A DNA stretch of 64,000 nucleotides from Lewinellaceae bacterium (GCA_020636045.1 JACJYP010000012.1:96383-160382), one strand, 5' to 3'; shown: positions 32,289 to 42,542, counted from the first letter of the stretch. Notes: a model not told the origin generated them from the sequence alone. Numbers and translations: made by a program.

Positions 32289-35200
32289 ATGAAGCACTTA
32301 ACCACCCTGCTGATGACGCTATGCGTTATCGGCGTGTCATCCCTTAGCGGTCAGGTGACGACTGCGACGCTCTTCGGGCTGATCACAGATGCGAATGGAG
32401 ATGGCCTTCCTGGTGTTACGGTCGTAGCGACACACACACCATCGGGAACAGGCTATGCTGTTACTACCCGTCCAGACGGGCGTTATGCGCTGCCCAACCT
32501 GCGTGTTGGCGGTCCCTATGAGATCAAAACGGCCTATACAGGTTTTCAGGGACAGGAACTAACCATACCGGTACTTCGGCTTGGTGAAAAGTACGAACAG
32601 AACTTTCAACTGGCTGAATCGGCTGCTCAGCTTGGCCAGGTTGAGATCGTGTCGCAAAGCAACAGCCGCGCTAACGGCGCGGGTGGGAGTGTGAGCAGTG
32701 AACAGCTACGCACCTTGCCTACCATCACAAGGTCCAGCGCCGATTTCACCAGGCTGATTCCCATGTCGGCCGAGGGAGGCAGTTTCGGCGGTCGCAACGA
32801 TCAGTTCAACAACTATTCGCTGGACGGCACGATCTTCAACAATCCCTTCGGTCTGGACGCAGCCACGCCGGGTGGTCAGGCCGACGCGCAACCGATCTCG
32901 CTTGATGCTATCGACCAGATCAATGTGGCGATCGCGCCTTTCGATATCACACAGGCAGGCTTTACCGGCGCTGCTATCAATGCCGTTACGAAATCCGGGA
33001 CCAATCGATTTTCGGGAACTGTATTCGCTTTTTACAGGAATAAAGACATGATCGGCACAAAAGTGCGCGGACAAGAGGTTTTCAGAGGAGATTTGAGACA
33101 ACTGCAAACAGGGTTCAGCATCGGTGGACCGATCATAAAGGACAAACTCTTCTTTTTCGCCAATCTGGAAGTAGAGCGCCGTTCCGACCTCGGCTCCAAT
33201 TTCGTCGCCAACCGTGGCACCGGCGCCAGTAATGAGTCACGGGTGCTGGCTTCTGACCTCGAACTCGTGTCTGATTTGTTGGAACAACGCTATGGTTACG
33301 AAACCGGGCCCTATGAAAACTACAAACACAATACTGACAATCAGAAAGGACTGCTTAAGATCGATTGGAACATCAATTCCATCCACAAACTGACCGTAAC
33401 AGGAAATTTTCTGGATGCATTCCGTGAAAAGCCGGCTCACCCATCTGCTATCGGACGCCGCGGTCCGGATGCAACCACACTGCAATTCTACAATTCAGGC
33501 TATCGAATCAACAACAAGTTATATTCCGGTATTGCAGAATTGAAATCCATCTTCGGAAACCAGTTTGCCAACAAATTCCAGATTGGATTTTCGGCATTCC
33601 GCGATTCCCGCGATCCTTTTTCTGCTCCATTCCCTGTATTGAACATTGCCCAGGACGGCGATCGTTATATCATCGCGGGGCACGAGCCGTTTTCAATCAA
33701 CAACAGGCTCGACCAAAACGTGTACCAGGTAAACAATAACTTCAATATTTACACGGGAAATCACACTTTTACGCTGGGTGTCAGCCTGGAACGCTTTGAT
33801 TTTGACAATTCGTTTAATCTGACCGGCTATGGCTTGCGTGTGTTCGATATCCCCGGGGTAGATATCGATACCTTCGCACAATGGATCAATTCCGGTGCAT
33901 TCGACGGAGAAGTTCAGGCCGCAAAAGACGCTTTTGCGGACAACAACGCCAATAATACCTGGGCACTTGCAGAAACCAACCTTGGCCAATTCGCCATGTA
34001 TGCCCAGGATGAATGGGCTGTCAGCCGCAAATTCAGTCTGACTGTTGGACTTCGCATGGACAAGCCAATGTATTTCGATACAAAAACAAAGATTGAAGAG
34101 AATATTGCCAGGAAAGGAGGGCTGCTTGCAGACGGCGGCACTTATGCACCGGACATCGAATATTACGACGAGGATGGTAATCCCGTGATGTTTGACCACA
34201 CCGTACTGCCGAAAAAGACGCCGTTGATCTCACCACGTATAGGTTTTAACTACAACATTGCAGGCGACAGGTCCAGGATTCTTCGCGGCGGATCAGGTTT
34301 GTTCACAGGCAGGTTTCCATTTGTTTGGATCGGTAACCAGGTTGCCAATCCCGACTTTTTCTTCTATTGTGTCACTGATCCGGATTTCAAATTCCCGCAG
34401 GTTTGGCGAACAAATATTGGCTACGACCACAAACTGGGAAGCGGCTGGACCGGTACGGTCGATCTGCTGTACACTAAAACCATCAATGATATGATGGTAC
34501 GGAATTACGGCCTGAAAAAGCCGAGCGGGCGTCTGAATGGCCCCGACGACCGCCCAATCTATCTGCCGGGCGATCGTGCTATGATATTTGGCGGCGCTAC
34601 CAATGCGTACGTTTTCACTAATGTCAGCAAAGGCTACGAATTCAATGCTTCATTCCAGTTTACCAAAAACTGGCCGGACGGTTCGTCACTGATGGTCGGA
34701 TATAATTATCTGGATGCAAAAGATGCAGCCTCAATCGATGCAGAGATATCTTCAGACGCATACGACAGAAATCCCGCTAATATCCAGCACACCAACACTC
34801 CCGAACTTGCTCCGTCCCTCTATGGGAATAAACACCGCTTCGTAGGCGCTTTCAGCAAACGTTTCAGGTATGGCAGTTTCGGCACAACAATCTCCCTGTT
34901 CAGCGAATATGTAAAAGGAGGGCGATACAGTTACACCTATGCAGGCGATCTTAACAACGACGGTTCCGGCCTGAATGACCTGCTGTACATTCCTACTGAT
35001 GCAGAGATCGGGCAAATGAATTTCACCGGCGATGCTGAAGCACAGGATTTGCAGCGTCAGGGGTTGAGGTGGTATATCGCGCAAGACGAATACCTCCGTA
35101 CACATAGAGGACAGTATGCTGAAAAATACGGATCGCTTAGTCCCTGGTATAGCCGCTGGGATATGCGTATCTTACAGGATTATTTCCTGCCCAACAAACA

Positions 35201-35429
35201 TGTGGTGCAACTCAGTATCGATATCCTTAATGTGGGGAATCTGCTGAATTCCGACTGGGGGGTACGCGAGTACTCTACGTACACGGGTCTTGTGCAGCCA
35301 TTAGCAGTGTCAGTGACCGGCAGCGAACCGACGTACACTTTCGATACGACACCACGTACAACCTTTTTCAACGATTTCAGTCTGGCTTCGCGCTGGCAGT
35401 TGCAACTGGGACTACGTTATTCATTTTGA
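32289..35429 (+). CDS. TonB-dependent receptor with CarboxypepD_reg N-terminus (Oar-like)
   Basis: 1046 aa outer-membrane receptor. Signal peptide (MKHLTTLLMTLCVIGVSSLSG), then a carboxypeptidase regulatory-like domain (LFGLITDANGDGLPGVTV ... RYALPNLRVGGPYEI, ~28-110), then a plug (GGRNDQFNNYSLDG, APFDITQAGFTGAAINAVTKSGTN) and a long beta-barrel ending in F (QLQLGLRYSF). Overall organisation matches Oar-type proteins of myxobacteria and Bacteroidota, which also export a protease or adhesin. No SusD-like partner gene follows. Base composition is lower in GC than the flanking act operon by eye. A terminator lies 25 bp downstream. Confidence 0.9.
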   Translation: MKHLTTLLMTLCVIGVSSLSGQVTTATLFGLITDANGDGLPGVTVVATHTPSGTGYAVTTRPDGRYALPNLRVGGPYEIKTAYTGFQGQELTIPVLRLGEKYEQNFQLAESAAQLGQVEIVSQSNSRANGAGGSVSSEQLRTLPTITRSSADFTRLIPMSAEGGSFGGRNDQFNNYSLDGTIFNNPFGLDAATPGGQADAQPISLDAIDQINVAIAPFDITQAGFTGAAINAVTKSGTNRFSGTVFAFYRNKDMIGTKVRGQEVFRGDLRQLQTGFSIGGPIIKDKLFFFANLEVERRSDLGSNFVANRGTGASNESRVLASDLELVSDLLEQRYGYETGPYENYKHNTDNQKGLLKIDWNINSIHKLTVTGNFLDAFREKPAHPSAIGRRGPDATTLQFYNSGYRINNKLYSGIAELKSIFGNQFANKFQIGFSAFRDSRDPFSAPFPVLNIAQDGDRYIIAGHEPFSINNRLDQNVYQVNNNFNIYTGNHTFTLGVSLERFDFDNSFNLTGYGLRVFDIPGVDIDTFAQWINSGAFDGEVQAAKDAFADNNANNTWALAETNLGQFAMYAQDEWAVSRKFSLTVGLRMDKPMYFDTKTKIEENIARKGGLLADGGTYAPDIEYYDEDGNPVMFDHTVLPKKTPLISPRIGFNYNIAGDRSRILRGGSGLFTGRFPFVWIGNQVANPDFFFYCVTDPDFKFPQVWRTNIGYDHKLGSGWTGTVDLLYTKTINDMMVRNYGLKKPSGRLNGPDDRPIYLPGDRAMIFGGATNAYVFTNVSKGYEFNASFQFTKNWPDGSSLMVGYNYLDAKDAASIDAEISSDAYDRNPANIQHTNTPELAPSLYGNKHRFVGAFSKRFRYGSFGTTISLFSEYVKGGRYSYTYAGDLNNDGSGLNDLLYIPTDAEIGQMNFTGDAEAQDLQRQGLRWYIAQDEYLRTHRGQYAEKYGSLSPWYSRWDMRILQDYFLPNKHVVQLSIDILNVGNLLNSDWGVREYSTYTGLVQPLAVSVTGSEPTYTFDTTPRTTFFNDFSLASRWQLQLGLRYSF

Positions 35430-35453
35430 CCGGAATAAATAAGAGTATATCAG

Positions 35454-35483
35454 GGCCGGAGCATTCGTGCTTCCGGCCTTTTT
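35454..35483 (+). terminator. Rho-independent terminator of the TonB receptor
   Basis: GGCCGGAGCA (35454-35463), TTCG loop, TGCTTCCGGCC with one bulged T, then TTTTT. It is 25 bp after the receptor stop codon. Confidence 0.85.
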
Positions 35484-35512
35484 GTATTTTAATGAAAAAT
35501 TGCCTTGGCGTC

Positions 35513-35542
35513 TTGCAAACGTCCATTCCTTCTCTACCTTTG
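35513..35542 (+). promoter_or_regulatory. Candidate promoter of the act operon
   Basis: TTGC at 35513-35516 and TACCTTTG at 35535-35542 are 18 nt apart, fitting the Bacteroidota -33/-7 pattern. It lies 200 bp upstream of the first act gene, leaving a long leader. Confidence 0.45.
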
Positions 35543-35742
35543 CGCGGCCGGATATTTAACGGTTCGTTAACCTTTCGGTGGCAATACATCAGTTTAGAGC
35601 CCATCTAAATAGCCGACTTTCTTAACACGACGCTTTGCGGATTTTGGGCTGTTGGTAATTTTGCGCAGACATTGATATGACAATTGTCATTGTTTGTCTA
35701 ATTCTACCAGGCATTCGAAAAATACAACTATACACAATCGAT

Positions 35743-37134
35743 ATGTTGCTGAAACGCATTTGTTGGGTTTTTACGCTCCTCTTTGCTGCATCCCAATTTG
35801 TCCTCGCAGCGCCCACTGTAGAAGAAGGTAAGGCCCTGTTCGTCGCCAACTGCGCCTCCTGTCACAACAAGAACATGAAAGACAACCTCACCGGCCCGGC
35901 ACTGGGCGGTGTGGAGGATCGCTGGGCCGACTACCCGCGTCAGGACCTGTACAGCTGGATCCGCAACTCGCAGGCGCTTGTCGCTTCCGGCCACCCGCGC
36001 GCTACTGAATTGTGGTCGAAGTGGAAGCCGGTACTGATGAACAACTTCCCTGGCCTCACCGACGATCAGATCGAAAGCCTGCTGCTTTACATCAATGCAG
36101 CGGCGGCTCCACCCCCTCCGCCCCCACCGGGCACACCGGAGGCTTCCGAAACCGCGGGAGGAGAAACGCCGTGGATGTTTATCGGGCTGACCGTCATTCT
36201 CGGCCTGCTGGCCTTTGCGCTCATGCGCATCATCAACAACCTCAGCAACATCACCCGCGTGCAGGCCGGCCAGGCGCCGCTCCAGAAAACGCTGGTGCAA
36301 ACGCTGACCAGCAAGGGCGCCATCGCTTTCATGGTATTCGCCGTTACGCTGATCTTCGGCTACAAAACGGTTGACAACGCTACCAAAATGGGGCGCGAGC
36401 AAGGTTACGAACCCGATCAGCCCATTGCATTCAGCCACAAACTGCACGCAGGTACCAACAAGATCGATTGTCAGTACTGCCACGATTCGGCGCGCCGCTC
36501 CAAGCATTCGTCGATCCCCGGCACGAATACCTGCATGAACTGCCACTCGGCGGTGAAAAAAGGTTCCAAGACCGGCACCTCCGAGATCACCAAGATCTAC
36601 GCATCCATCGGCTTCGACCCGCTTCAGAACAAATACATCCCCGACTACGAGAACTGGAGCGACAAGCAGATCGAAGACCTTTATAAAAAATGGATCGGCC
36701 AGGAATATATGTCGGAGAACAGCCTGACAGCGATGGACGACAACGGCCGCCAGACTGTGGAAAACCAGTGGGAAGGCGTCGTAAAAGCGCTGAAGAACGA
36801 CCTGAACGGCAAAATTCAAGGCCCGATCGAGTGGACGCGCGTGCACAATCTGCCCGACCACGTGTATTTCAACCACTCACAGCACGTCGCCGTCGGCGAG
36901 ATCGCCTGTCAGAAATGCCACGGTCCGGTTGAAGAAATGGAAGTGGTTTACCAGTACTCTACCCTCGGTATGGGTTGGTGCATCAACTGCCACCGCGAAA
37001 CGGAAGTGCAGTTTGCCGATAACCCTTACTACGATCAATACGAGCGCTATCACAACGAACTGAAAAGCGGCAAACGCGATAAGGTTACAGTGGAAGACAT
37101 CGGCGGTCTGGAATGCCAGAAATGCCACTATTGA
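35743..37134 (+). CDS. actA: Alternative complex III subunit ActA-like, N-terminal cytochrome c fused to penta-heme cytochrome
   Basis: 463 aa from the ATG at 35743 (MLLKRICWVFTLLFAASQFVLA, a signal peptide). First an exported mono-heme cytochrome c domain with CASCH (~residue 37), a Pro-rich spacer (APPPPPPPG), two membrane helices (~145-165 and ~192-210), then five more CxxCH motifs: CQYCH, CMNCH, CQKCH, CINCH and CQKCHY at the very C-terminus. Six hemes in all. In the family (Rhodothermus, Flavobacterium) ActA is the periplasmic multi-heme subunit that receives electrons from ActB. It opens a head-to-tail act operon and is followed by a repeat-rich 160-bp gap. Confidence 0.88.
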   Translation: MLLKRICWVFTLLFAASQFVLAAPTVEEGKALFVANCASCHNKNMKDNLTGPALGGVEDRWADYPRQDLYSWIRNSQALVASGHPRATELWSKWKPVLMNNFPGLTDDQIESLLLYINAAAAPPPPPPPGTPEASETAGGETPWMFIGLTVILGLLAFALMRIINNLSNITRVQAGQAPLQKTLVQTLTSKGAIAFMVFAVTLIFGYKTVDNATKMGREQGYEPDQPIAFSHKLHAGTNKIDCQYCHDSARRSKHSSIPGTNTCMNCHSAVKKGSKTGTSEITKIYASIGFDPLQNKYIPDYENWSDKQIEDLYKKWIGQEYMSENSLTAMDDNGRQTVENQWEGVVKALKNDLNGKIQGPIEWTRVHNLPDHVYFNHSQHVAVGEIACQKCHGPVEEMEVVYQYSTLGMGWCINCHRETEVQFADNPYYDQYERYHNELKSGKRDKVTVEDIGGLECQKCHY

Positions 37135-37290
37135 AATGTGCTAATACGGACAATGAGTTAATGTGCCAATGGCATAAAAGATCGATTGAAGATTAACACA
37201 TTGTCCTCATTAGCACATTACCCACATTAAACCCATTAGCATATTAACCCCATTAGCACATTACCACATTAGCAGCACATTACCACATTG
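37135..37290. repeat. CATTA-type degenerate array inside the act operon
   Basis: From 37190 the sequence is built of CATTAGCA/CATTACCA-like units 7-9 bases long, nine or ten in a row, and at 37140-37170 a shorter stretch (GTGCTAATACGG..., TTAATGTGCCAATGG) is the inverted complement of the same motif. It separates actA from actB. Confidence 0.75.
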
Positions 37291-37296
37291 AAAAAT

Positions 37297-40200
37297 ATGC
37301 ACCACGACAACGGTATTTGGGTCAGCACTGAAGATTTGATGCGGGAAGATTCCTTTCTGCAGTCGGCTGAAAAAGAACTTTCGCTGGAGAACGTCGACCA
37401 GAACGGCGACAGGTGGGAAACCAACCGCCGCGACTTTCTGAAATTGCTGGGTTTCGGCCTCGGCGCAGCTACCATCGCCGCGTCCTGCGAAATTCCGGTA
37501 AAAAAGGCCATTCCCTACGTAACGAAACCCGACGACATCGTCCCGGGTGTTGCCAACTACTTCGCTTCAACCATCGTCAACGGCGGTGATTATTGCGCAG
37601 TACTGGTAAAAACCCGCGAAGGGCGGCCGATCAAGATCGAAGGCAACACCCTGAGCAGCGTGACAAAAGGCGGCACCAGCGCCCGCGCGCAGGCATCCGT
37701 CCTCAGCCTCTATGACAACCGCCGGATCCAGCATGCCGGTACCGTTAAGGACGGCGCCGTTACCAAAAAGGAATGGAACGTGCTCGACCGCGAGGTGCGT
37801 GCAAAACTGGCATCGGGCGGCAATGTGCGCGTGATCACGAATACGATCATCAGCCCGACCGCGAAAAAGGCCCTGGCCGAATTCACCGCCAAATACCCCG
37901 GCGCCCGCGTCGTGACCTACGACCCGGTGTCGAATGCAGCCATGCTGGCGGCCAACGAGCAGTGTTTCAGCGCCCGCGTGATCCCGAATTTCCGCTTCGA
38001 ACAGGCGGATGTGATCGCTTCGTTCGGCGCCGATTTTCTGGGCACCTGGATCAGCCCGGTCGAATACGCCCGCGGATACGCTGAAAACCGCCGCTTCCGC
38101 GGTGCAAAAGGTGCGAAAATGTCGCGCCACTACCAGGTCGAAAGCCACATGTCGCTGACCGGCTCCAATGCCGACAACCGCATTCTGATCAAACCCAGCG
38201 AGCAGGGAGCAGCCATTATTGCCCTCTACAACGAATTGTCGGGCAACAGCGGCGGCCCCAAACTCGGCGACGCGAAGGCCGCTGCCGCCATCAAAAAAAT
38301 GGCGCAGGACCTGATGAACGCCAAAGGGAAATCGCTCGTCGTATCCGGCTCCAACAACGTGATGGAGCAGATTTACGTCAACAAGATCAACGATCTGCTG
38401 GGTAATATCAATACCACGGTCGATTTCAACGGCGTCTCCTACCAGCGCCAGGGCGACGAGCGCGAAATGATGCGCCTGGTGGATGAAATGAACGCCGGAC
38501 AGGTGGCAGTTGCCATCGTCTGGGGCGCCAACCCCGCTTACGAACTGCCCAATGCAGCGCGTTTTGCCGAGGCCTTTGGTAAGGTGGGCATGCGCATCTC
38601 TTTCTCCGGCGTGCTCGACGAAACGACGGCGCTGTGCACACATGCGGCGCCGGCGAACCATGCGCTCGAATCATGGGGCGACGCAGAACCGAAATCGGGC
38701 CATTTCAGCCTTATCCAGCCTACGATCGCGCCGCTGTTCGCCACGCGTCAGGCCGAGCATACCCTGCTCGAATGGGCAGAAAGCCCCAACCTCAACCGCT
38801 CTGCCGAGCAACCTTACTACGAATACCTGAAAAGTAACTGGGAAACGGACCTTTTCGGCCGCCAGACTAAATATGCCACCAAACAGGCATTCTGGGACAT
38901 GAGCCTGCACGACGGCGTGCTGGAGATGCCCGAATCGGGCCTGAATGCGGTGATGAACGAGGTATCGCTCAACCCGGATTCCGTAACAAAGCCTTCCGGC
39001 AGCGAACTTGAGATCGCCTTCTACGAAACCGTCAACATCGGCGGCGGACAATACGCCCACAACCCCTGGCTGCAGGAAATGCCCGACCCCGTCACGCGCA
39101 CGGTTTGGGGCAACTACCTGAACATCCCGGTAGAGTGGGACGGCGTCAACCACATCAACGGCTGGAAAGGCCTCAACGACGGCGACAACGTCGAAGTTGA
39201 GATCAACGGTAAAAAAATGACCTGCACGGTCGTGCGCACCTTCGGTCTGGCGCCCGGCACGGTTGCCATCGCCCTCGGCGGCGGCCGCACATCCGGCGGC
39301 TGCGGCGCAGGATACGGCGTCAACATCAATGACTGGCTGCCTGTGACGGGCGGAATGGTACAATACCACGCCGCCGGTGTGAGTGTATCCGGCAAAGTGG
39401 GCGTAGACAAACATTTCGCCTGCGTACAGTACCACCACACCATGGGTGTGCAGGCATCCGGCGATGAAGAAGGCAAGGTGATCAATGCCGACGAAAAAAC
39501 GCTTGGCTGGAAAGGCTTCCAGGGCGCACTGACCGACCGCTCGGTCATTTTCCACGCACACGTAGATGAGCTGGAAAAATTTGCCGAAGAGATGGAAGAA
39601 TTCCACGAGGAGTCCGCCCATCTGAACGTACAGACCCTGTACCCGGATCAAAGCGATTACTTCGGTACGGGTATGAAATGGGGCATGCACGTCGATATGA
39701 ATGCCTGCGTCGGCTGCGGCGCCTGCCAGGTGGCCTGCGTGAGCGAAAACAATGTACCCATGGTGGGCAAAGGTGAAGTGCACCGCCACCACGAGATGAC
39801 CTGGCTGCGCATCGACCGCTACTTCTACGGCGATTTCGAAAACCCGAAAGTGGTGTACCAGCCGATGATGTGCCAGCACTGCGACAATGCTCCCTGCGAA
39901 AACGTGTGTCCGGTAGCCGCTACCAACCACTCCATGGAAGGCATCAACCAGATGGCCTATAACCGTTGCATCGGCACCCGCTACTGCGCCAATAACTGCC
40001 CGTACAAAGTCCGCCGCTTCAACTGGCTCGACTACACGACGGCAGATACATGGCCGGCCAACGAAGAGCGCGTGTTGCACGCGGAGGGAGATGATATGCC
40101 GTTCTACGCCGACAACCTCGTGCGTATGGTACTGAACCCCGACGTTACGATCCGCTCGCGCGGGGTGATCGAGAAGTGCTCCTTCTGCATCCAGCGCATT

Positions 40201-40452
40201 CAGGAAGGCAAACTCACTGCCAAGCGTGAGAACCGCGAGATCATGGACAACGATATCCGCACGGCCTGCCAGACGGCCTGCCCGACCGGAGCGATCGTGT
40301 TCGGCAATCTCAACAACCCGGACAGCGAGGTCAGCAAAATGACCAAACAGGCCGGCGCGGTGGCGTACAAGGTACTCGAAGAGATCAACGTGCGCCCGGC
40401 CGTGAATTACTCGGCCAAGATCACGAACAGCAACGAAGAACTTTATTCTTAA
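37297..40452 (+). CDS. actB: Alternative complex III subunit ActB (molybdopterin-like + iron-sulfur protein)
   Basis: 1051 aa from the ATG at 37297 (MHHDNGIWVST); a TTG three codons earlier is less likely. A Tat signal reads NRRDFLKLLGFGLGAATIAASC (RRxFLK core near residues 45-50), so the folded protein is exported with its clusters; Cys at the end could be lipidated. Next comes a catalytically silent molybdopterin-oxidoreductase-like domain (~70-770), then a ferredoxin-type part with CVGCGACQVAC, CQHCDNAPCENVC, CIGTRYCANNC and CSFC...CQTACPTGA motifs for four iron-sulfur clusters. It relays electrons from the quinol site to the heme subunits. Fused single-chain form as in Bacteroidota. Confidence 0.95.
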   Translation: MHHDNGIWVSTEDLMREDSFLQSAEKELSLENVDQNGDRWETNRRDFLKLLGFGLGAATIAASCEIPVKKAIPYVTKPDDIVPGVANYFASTIVNGGDYCAVLVKTREGRPIKIEGNTLSSVTKGGTSARAQASVLSLYDNRRIQHAGTVKDGAVTKKEWNVLDREVRAKLASGGNVRVITNTIISPTAKKALAEFTAKYPGARVVTYDPVSNAAMLAANEQCFSARVIPNFRFEQADVIASFGADFLGTWISPVEYARGYAENRRFRGAKGAKMSRHYQVESHMSLTGSNADNRILIKPSEQGAAIIALYNELSGNSGGPKLGDAKAAAAIKKMAQDLMNAKGKSLVVSGSNNVMEQIYVNKINDLLGNINTTVDFNGVSYQRQGDEREMMRLVDEMNAGQVAVAIVWGANPAYELPNAARFAEAFGKVGMRISFSGVLDETTALCTHAAPANHALESWGDAEPKSGHFSLIQPTIAPLFATRQAEHTLLEWAESPNLNRSAEQPYYEYLKSNWETDLFGRQTKYATKQAFWDMSLHDGVLEMPESGLNAVMNEVSLNPDSVTKPSGSELEIAFYETVNIGGGQYAHNPWLQEMPDPVTRTVWGNYLNIPVEWDGVNHINGWKGLNDGDNVEVEINGKKMTCTVVRTFGLAPGTVAIALGGGRTSGGCGAGYGVNINDWLPVTGGMVQYHAAGVSVSGKVGVDKHFACVQYHHTMGVQASGDEEGKVINADEKTLGWKGFQGALTDRSVIFHAHVDELEKFAEEMEEFHEESAHLNVQTLYPDQSDYFGTGMKWGMHVDMNACVGCGACQVACVSENNVPMVGKGEVHRHHEMTWLRIDRYFYGDFENPKVVYQPMMCQHCDNAPCENVCPVAATNHSMEGINQMAYNRCIGTRYCANNCPYKVRRFNWLDYTTADTWPANEERVLHAEGDDMPFYADNLVRMVLNPDVTIRSRGVIEKCSFCIQRIQEGKLTAKRENREIMDNDIRTACQTACPTGAIVFGNLNNPDSEVSKMTKQAGAVAYKVLEEINVRPAVNYSAKITNSNEELYS

Positions 40453-40476
40453 TTGATATAAACTTTTTGAGCTATT

Positions 40477-41898
40477 ATGTCTCAACCAGTTGCGCCGGTC
40501 AGGCACATTTTAATTGAAGGAAACAAATCCTACCACAATATCACGGAGGATTTGTGTACTCCCACAGAAAAGGCTCCTTCGCGGGAATGGATCATCGCAT
40601 TCTCGATCGCATCGGCCTTGTTAGGGCTGTATATATTTGCCATCATCTGGACGGTATGGAAAGGGATCGGCTCCTGGAACCTGAACCGCACCATCAACTG
40701 GGGCTGGGACATCACCAACTTCGTGTGGTGGATCGGTATCGGTCACGCCGGTACGCTCATCTCCGCCATCCTGCTGCTGTTCCGGCAGCGCTGGCGTACG
40801 GGGGTGAACCGCGCTGCGGAGGCCATGACGATCTTCGCTGTGATCTGCGCCGGGCAGTTCCCCATTTTCCACATGGGGCGCGTCTGGCTCGCGTTTTTCA
40901 TCTTTCCATTCCCCAATACGCGCGGACCGCTGTGGGTGAATTTTAACTCGCCGTTGCTCTGGGACGTATTCGCCATCTCGACGTACTTCTCCGTATCGCT
41001 CCTGTTCTGGTACACCGGTCTGGTACCCGACCTCGCTACGGTGCGCGACCGCGCTTCCGGCCTCCGGCGTAAAATGTACGAGATATTCTCTTTCGGCTGG
41101 ACGGGCAGCGCCAAACACTGGCAACGCCACGAAGCGCTGTCGCTGGTACTGGCAGGCATTTCCACGCCGCTGGTACTTTCGGTACACACCATCGTATCCT
41201 TCGACTTCGCCACTTCCGTGGTGCCGGGCTGGCACACCACGATCTTCCCGCCCTACTTCGTGGCGGGCGCCATCTTCTCGGGTTTTGCCATGGTACAGAC
41301 GCTGATGGTGATCACCCGGAAAGTGCTGAAACTGGAACAGTATATCACGATCAATCACATCGAATCGATGAACAAGGTGATCGTGCTGACGGGCACCATT
41401 GTGGGTGTCGCGTATCTGACCGAGTTGTTCATTTCCTGGTATTCGGGTTATATCTACGAGCAATTTGCCTTCTACAACCGCGTATTCGGTATTTACTGGT
41501 GGTCGTATTTCGGCATGATGTTCTGCAACGTGGTGAGCCCGCAGCTCTTCTGGTCGCGCAAGATCCGCCGCAGCATCTGGTGGACCTTCTTCCTTTCCAT
41601 CATCGTCAACATCGGCATGTGGTTCGAGCGTTTTGTGATCATTGCCACCACGCTGGCCCGCGACTTTTTGCCTTCATCCTGGAGTTACTACAGCCCGACC
41701 TGGGTAGAGATCTCCATTTTCGCAGGCACCATCGGTCTTTTCTTCGTGCTCTACATGATCTTCACCCGCGTGGCGCCGGTAGTGGCCATCGCCGAGATCA
41801 AGGCCATCCTGAAAGTGGCAGGCGACCAGTACATCGGTCCGAACGCCAGCCAAGGGCATGCGCACAAGCAGGACGAGGCGACTAAGAAAGAAGCCTGA
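40477..41898 (+). CDS. actC: Alternative complex III subunit ActC (NrfD-like membrane protein)
   Basis: 473 aa with about ten transmembrane helices of the NrfD/PsrC family. It binds the quinol substrate at the periplasmic side in known Act complexes. The stretch NWGWDITNFVWWIGIGHAGTLISAILLLFRQRWRTG and the conserved GISTPLVLSVHTIVSFDFA are typical. Starts 24 bp after actB. Confidence 0.95.
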   Translation: MSQPVAPVRHILIEGNKSYHNITEDLCTPTEKAPSREWIIAFSIASALLGLYIFAIIWTVWKGIGSWNLNRTINWGWDITNFVWWIGIGHAGTLISAILLLFRQRWRTGVNRAAEAMTIFAVICAGQFPIFHMGRVWLAFFIFPFPNTRGPLWVNFNSPLLWDVFAISTYFSVSLLFWYTGLVPDLATVRDRASGLRRKMYEIFSFGWTGSAKHWQRHEALSLVLAGISTPLVLSVHTIVSFDFATSVVPGWHTTIFPPYFVAGAIFSGFAMVQTLMVITRKVLKLEQYITINHIESMNKVIVLTGTIVGVAYLTELFISWYSGYIYEQFAFYNRVFGIYWWSYFGMMFCNVVSPQLFWSRKIRRSIWWTFFLSIIVNIGMWFERFVIIATTLARDFLPSSWSYYSPTWVEISIFAGTIGLFFVLYMIFTRVAPVVAIAEIKAILKVAGDQYIGPNASQGHAHKQDEATKKEA

Positions 41899-41945
41899 TA
41901 AACACCCCGATCCACTCAATAAAATATCTAAACCTGGTAAAATAA

Positions 41946-42476
41946 ATGGCTGCTGAAAGTAAAAAGGTCCTGTACGGACTTTACAACGACGAAGAAGATC
42001 TGAAAGGCGCGATCAAAACTGCCAATGCAGCGCACCTGAATATCATGGATGTCTTCACGCCATTCCCGGTGCACGGCCTGGATCCGATCCTGGGTCTGAA
42101 AGAAAGCCGGCTGCATATCCTGGGCTTCATCTACGGGGCCACGGGGGCGCTGTTCGGCTTCCTCGCCATGACCTGGATCTTTACGACCGACTGGCCGATC
42201 CTGTTTGGCGGCAAGCCTTACTGGTCGGTGCCGGCGTTCATCCCCATCACGTTTGAAATGACGGTGTTGTTTTCCGCATGGGGCATGACCATTACGTTCT
42301 ACACGATCTGCGGGATGTGGCCGGGTGTGAAAGCCAAAACGCTCGACAACCGGATCACGGACGACAAGTTCTGCATTGCATTCGATGTGACGGACGCACC
42401 CGACAGCGATGTGAAAAACCTGCAAGGCTTTTTTACCAATACAGGGGCCTCCGAAGTGAACGTAAAGGCGCTTTGA
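41946..42476 (+). CDS. actD: Alternative complex III subunit ActD (DUF3341)
   Basis: 176 aa with a soluble N-terminal part (KVLYGLYNDEEDLKGAIKTANAA) and two membrane helices (GFIYGATGALFGFLAMTWIF and FEMTVLFSAWGMTITFYTICG). DUF3341 proteins are the ActD subunit, which anchors the membrane arm; no cofactor. Starts 47 bp after actC. Confidence 0.93.
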   Translation: MAAESKKVLYGLYNDEEDLKGAIKTANAAHLNIMDVFTPFPVHGLDPILGLKESRLHILGFIYGATGALFGFLAMTWIFTTDWPILFGGKPYWSVPAFIPITFEMTVLFSAWGMTITFYTICGMWPGVKAKTLDNRITDDKFCIAFDVTDAPDSDVKNLQGFFTNTGASEVNVKAL

Positions 42477-42542
42477 TCTGTCGCCACAATTGATAAAACT
42501 CCTGAAAACGAACTACTTACAACGACTAACGATCAAAAAAAT

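Noticed and set aside
32289..35429. SusC/SusD nutrient-uptake pair
   Set aside because: The receptor has the CarboxypepD_reg domain but no SusD-like gene follows; a terminator comes 25 bp after its stop.
37297..40452. ActB as an active molybdenum enzyme
   Set aside because: The molybdopterin-like domain belongs to the ActB family, which is known to lack the cofactor; no catalytic Cys/Sec motif was seen.
38671..40506. 611-codon minus-strand frame opposite actB
   Set aside because: Antisense shadow of the ferredoxin-type half of ActB; no domain, low-complexity His/Ala/Val composition.
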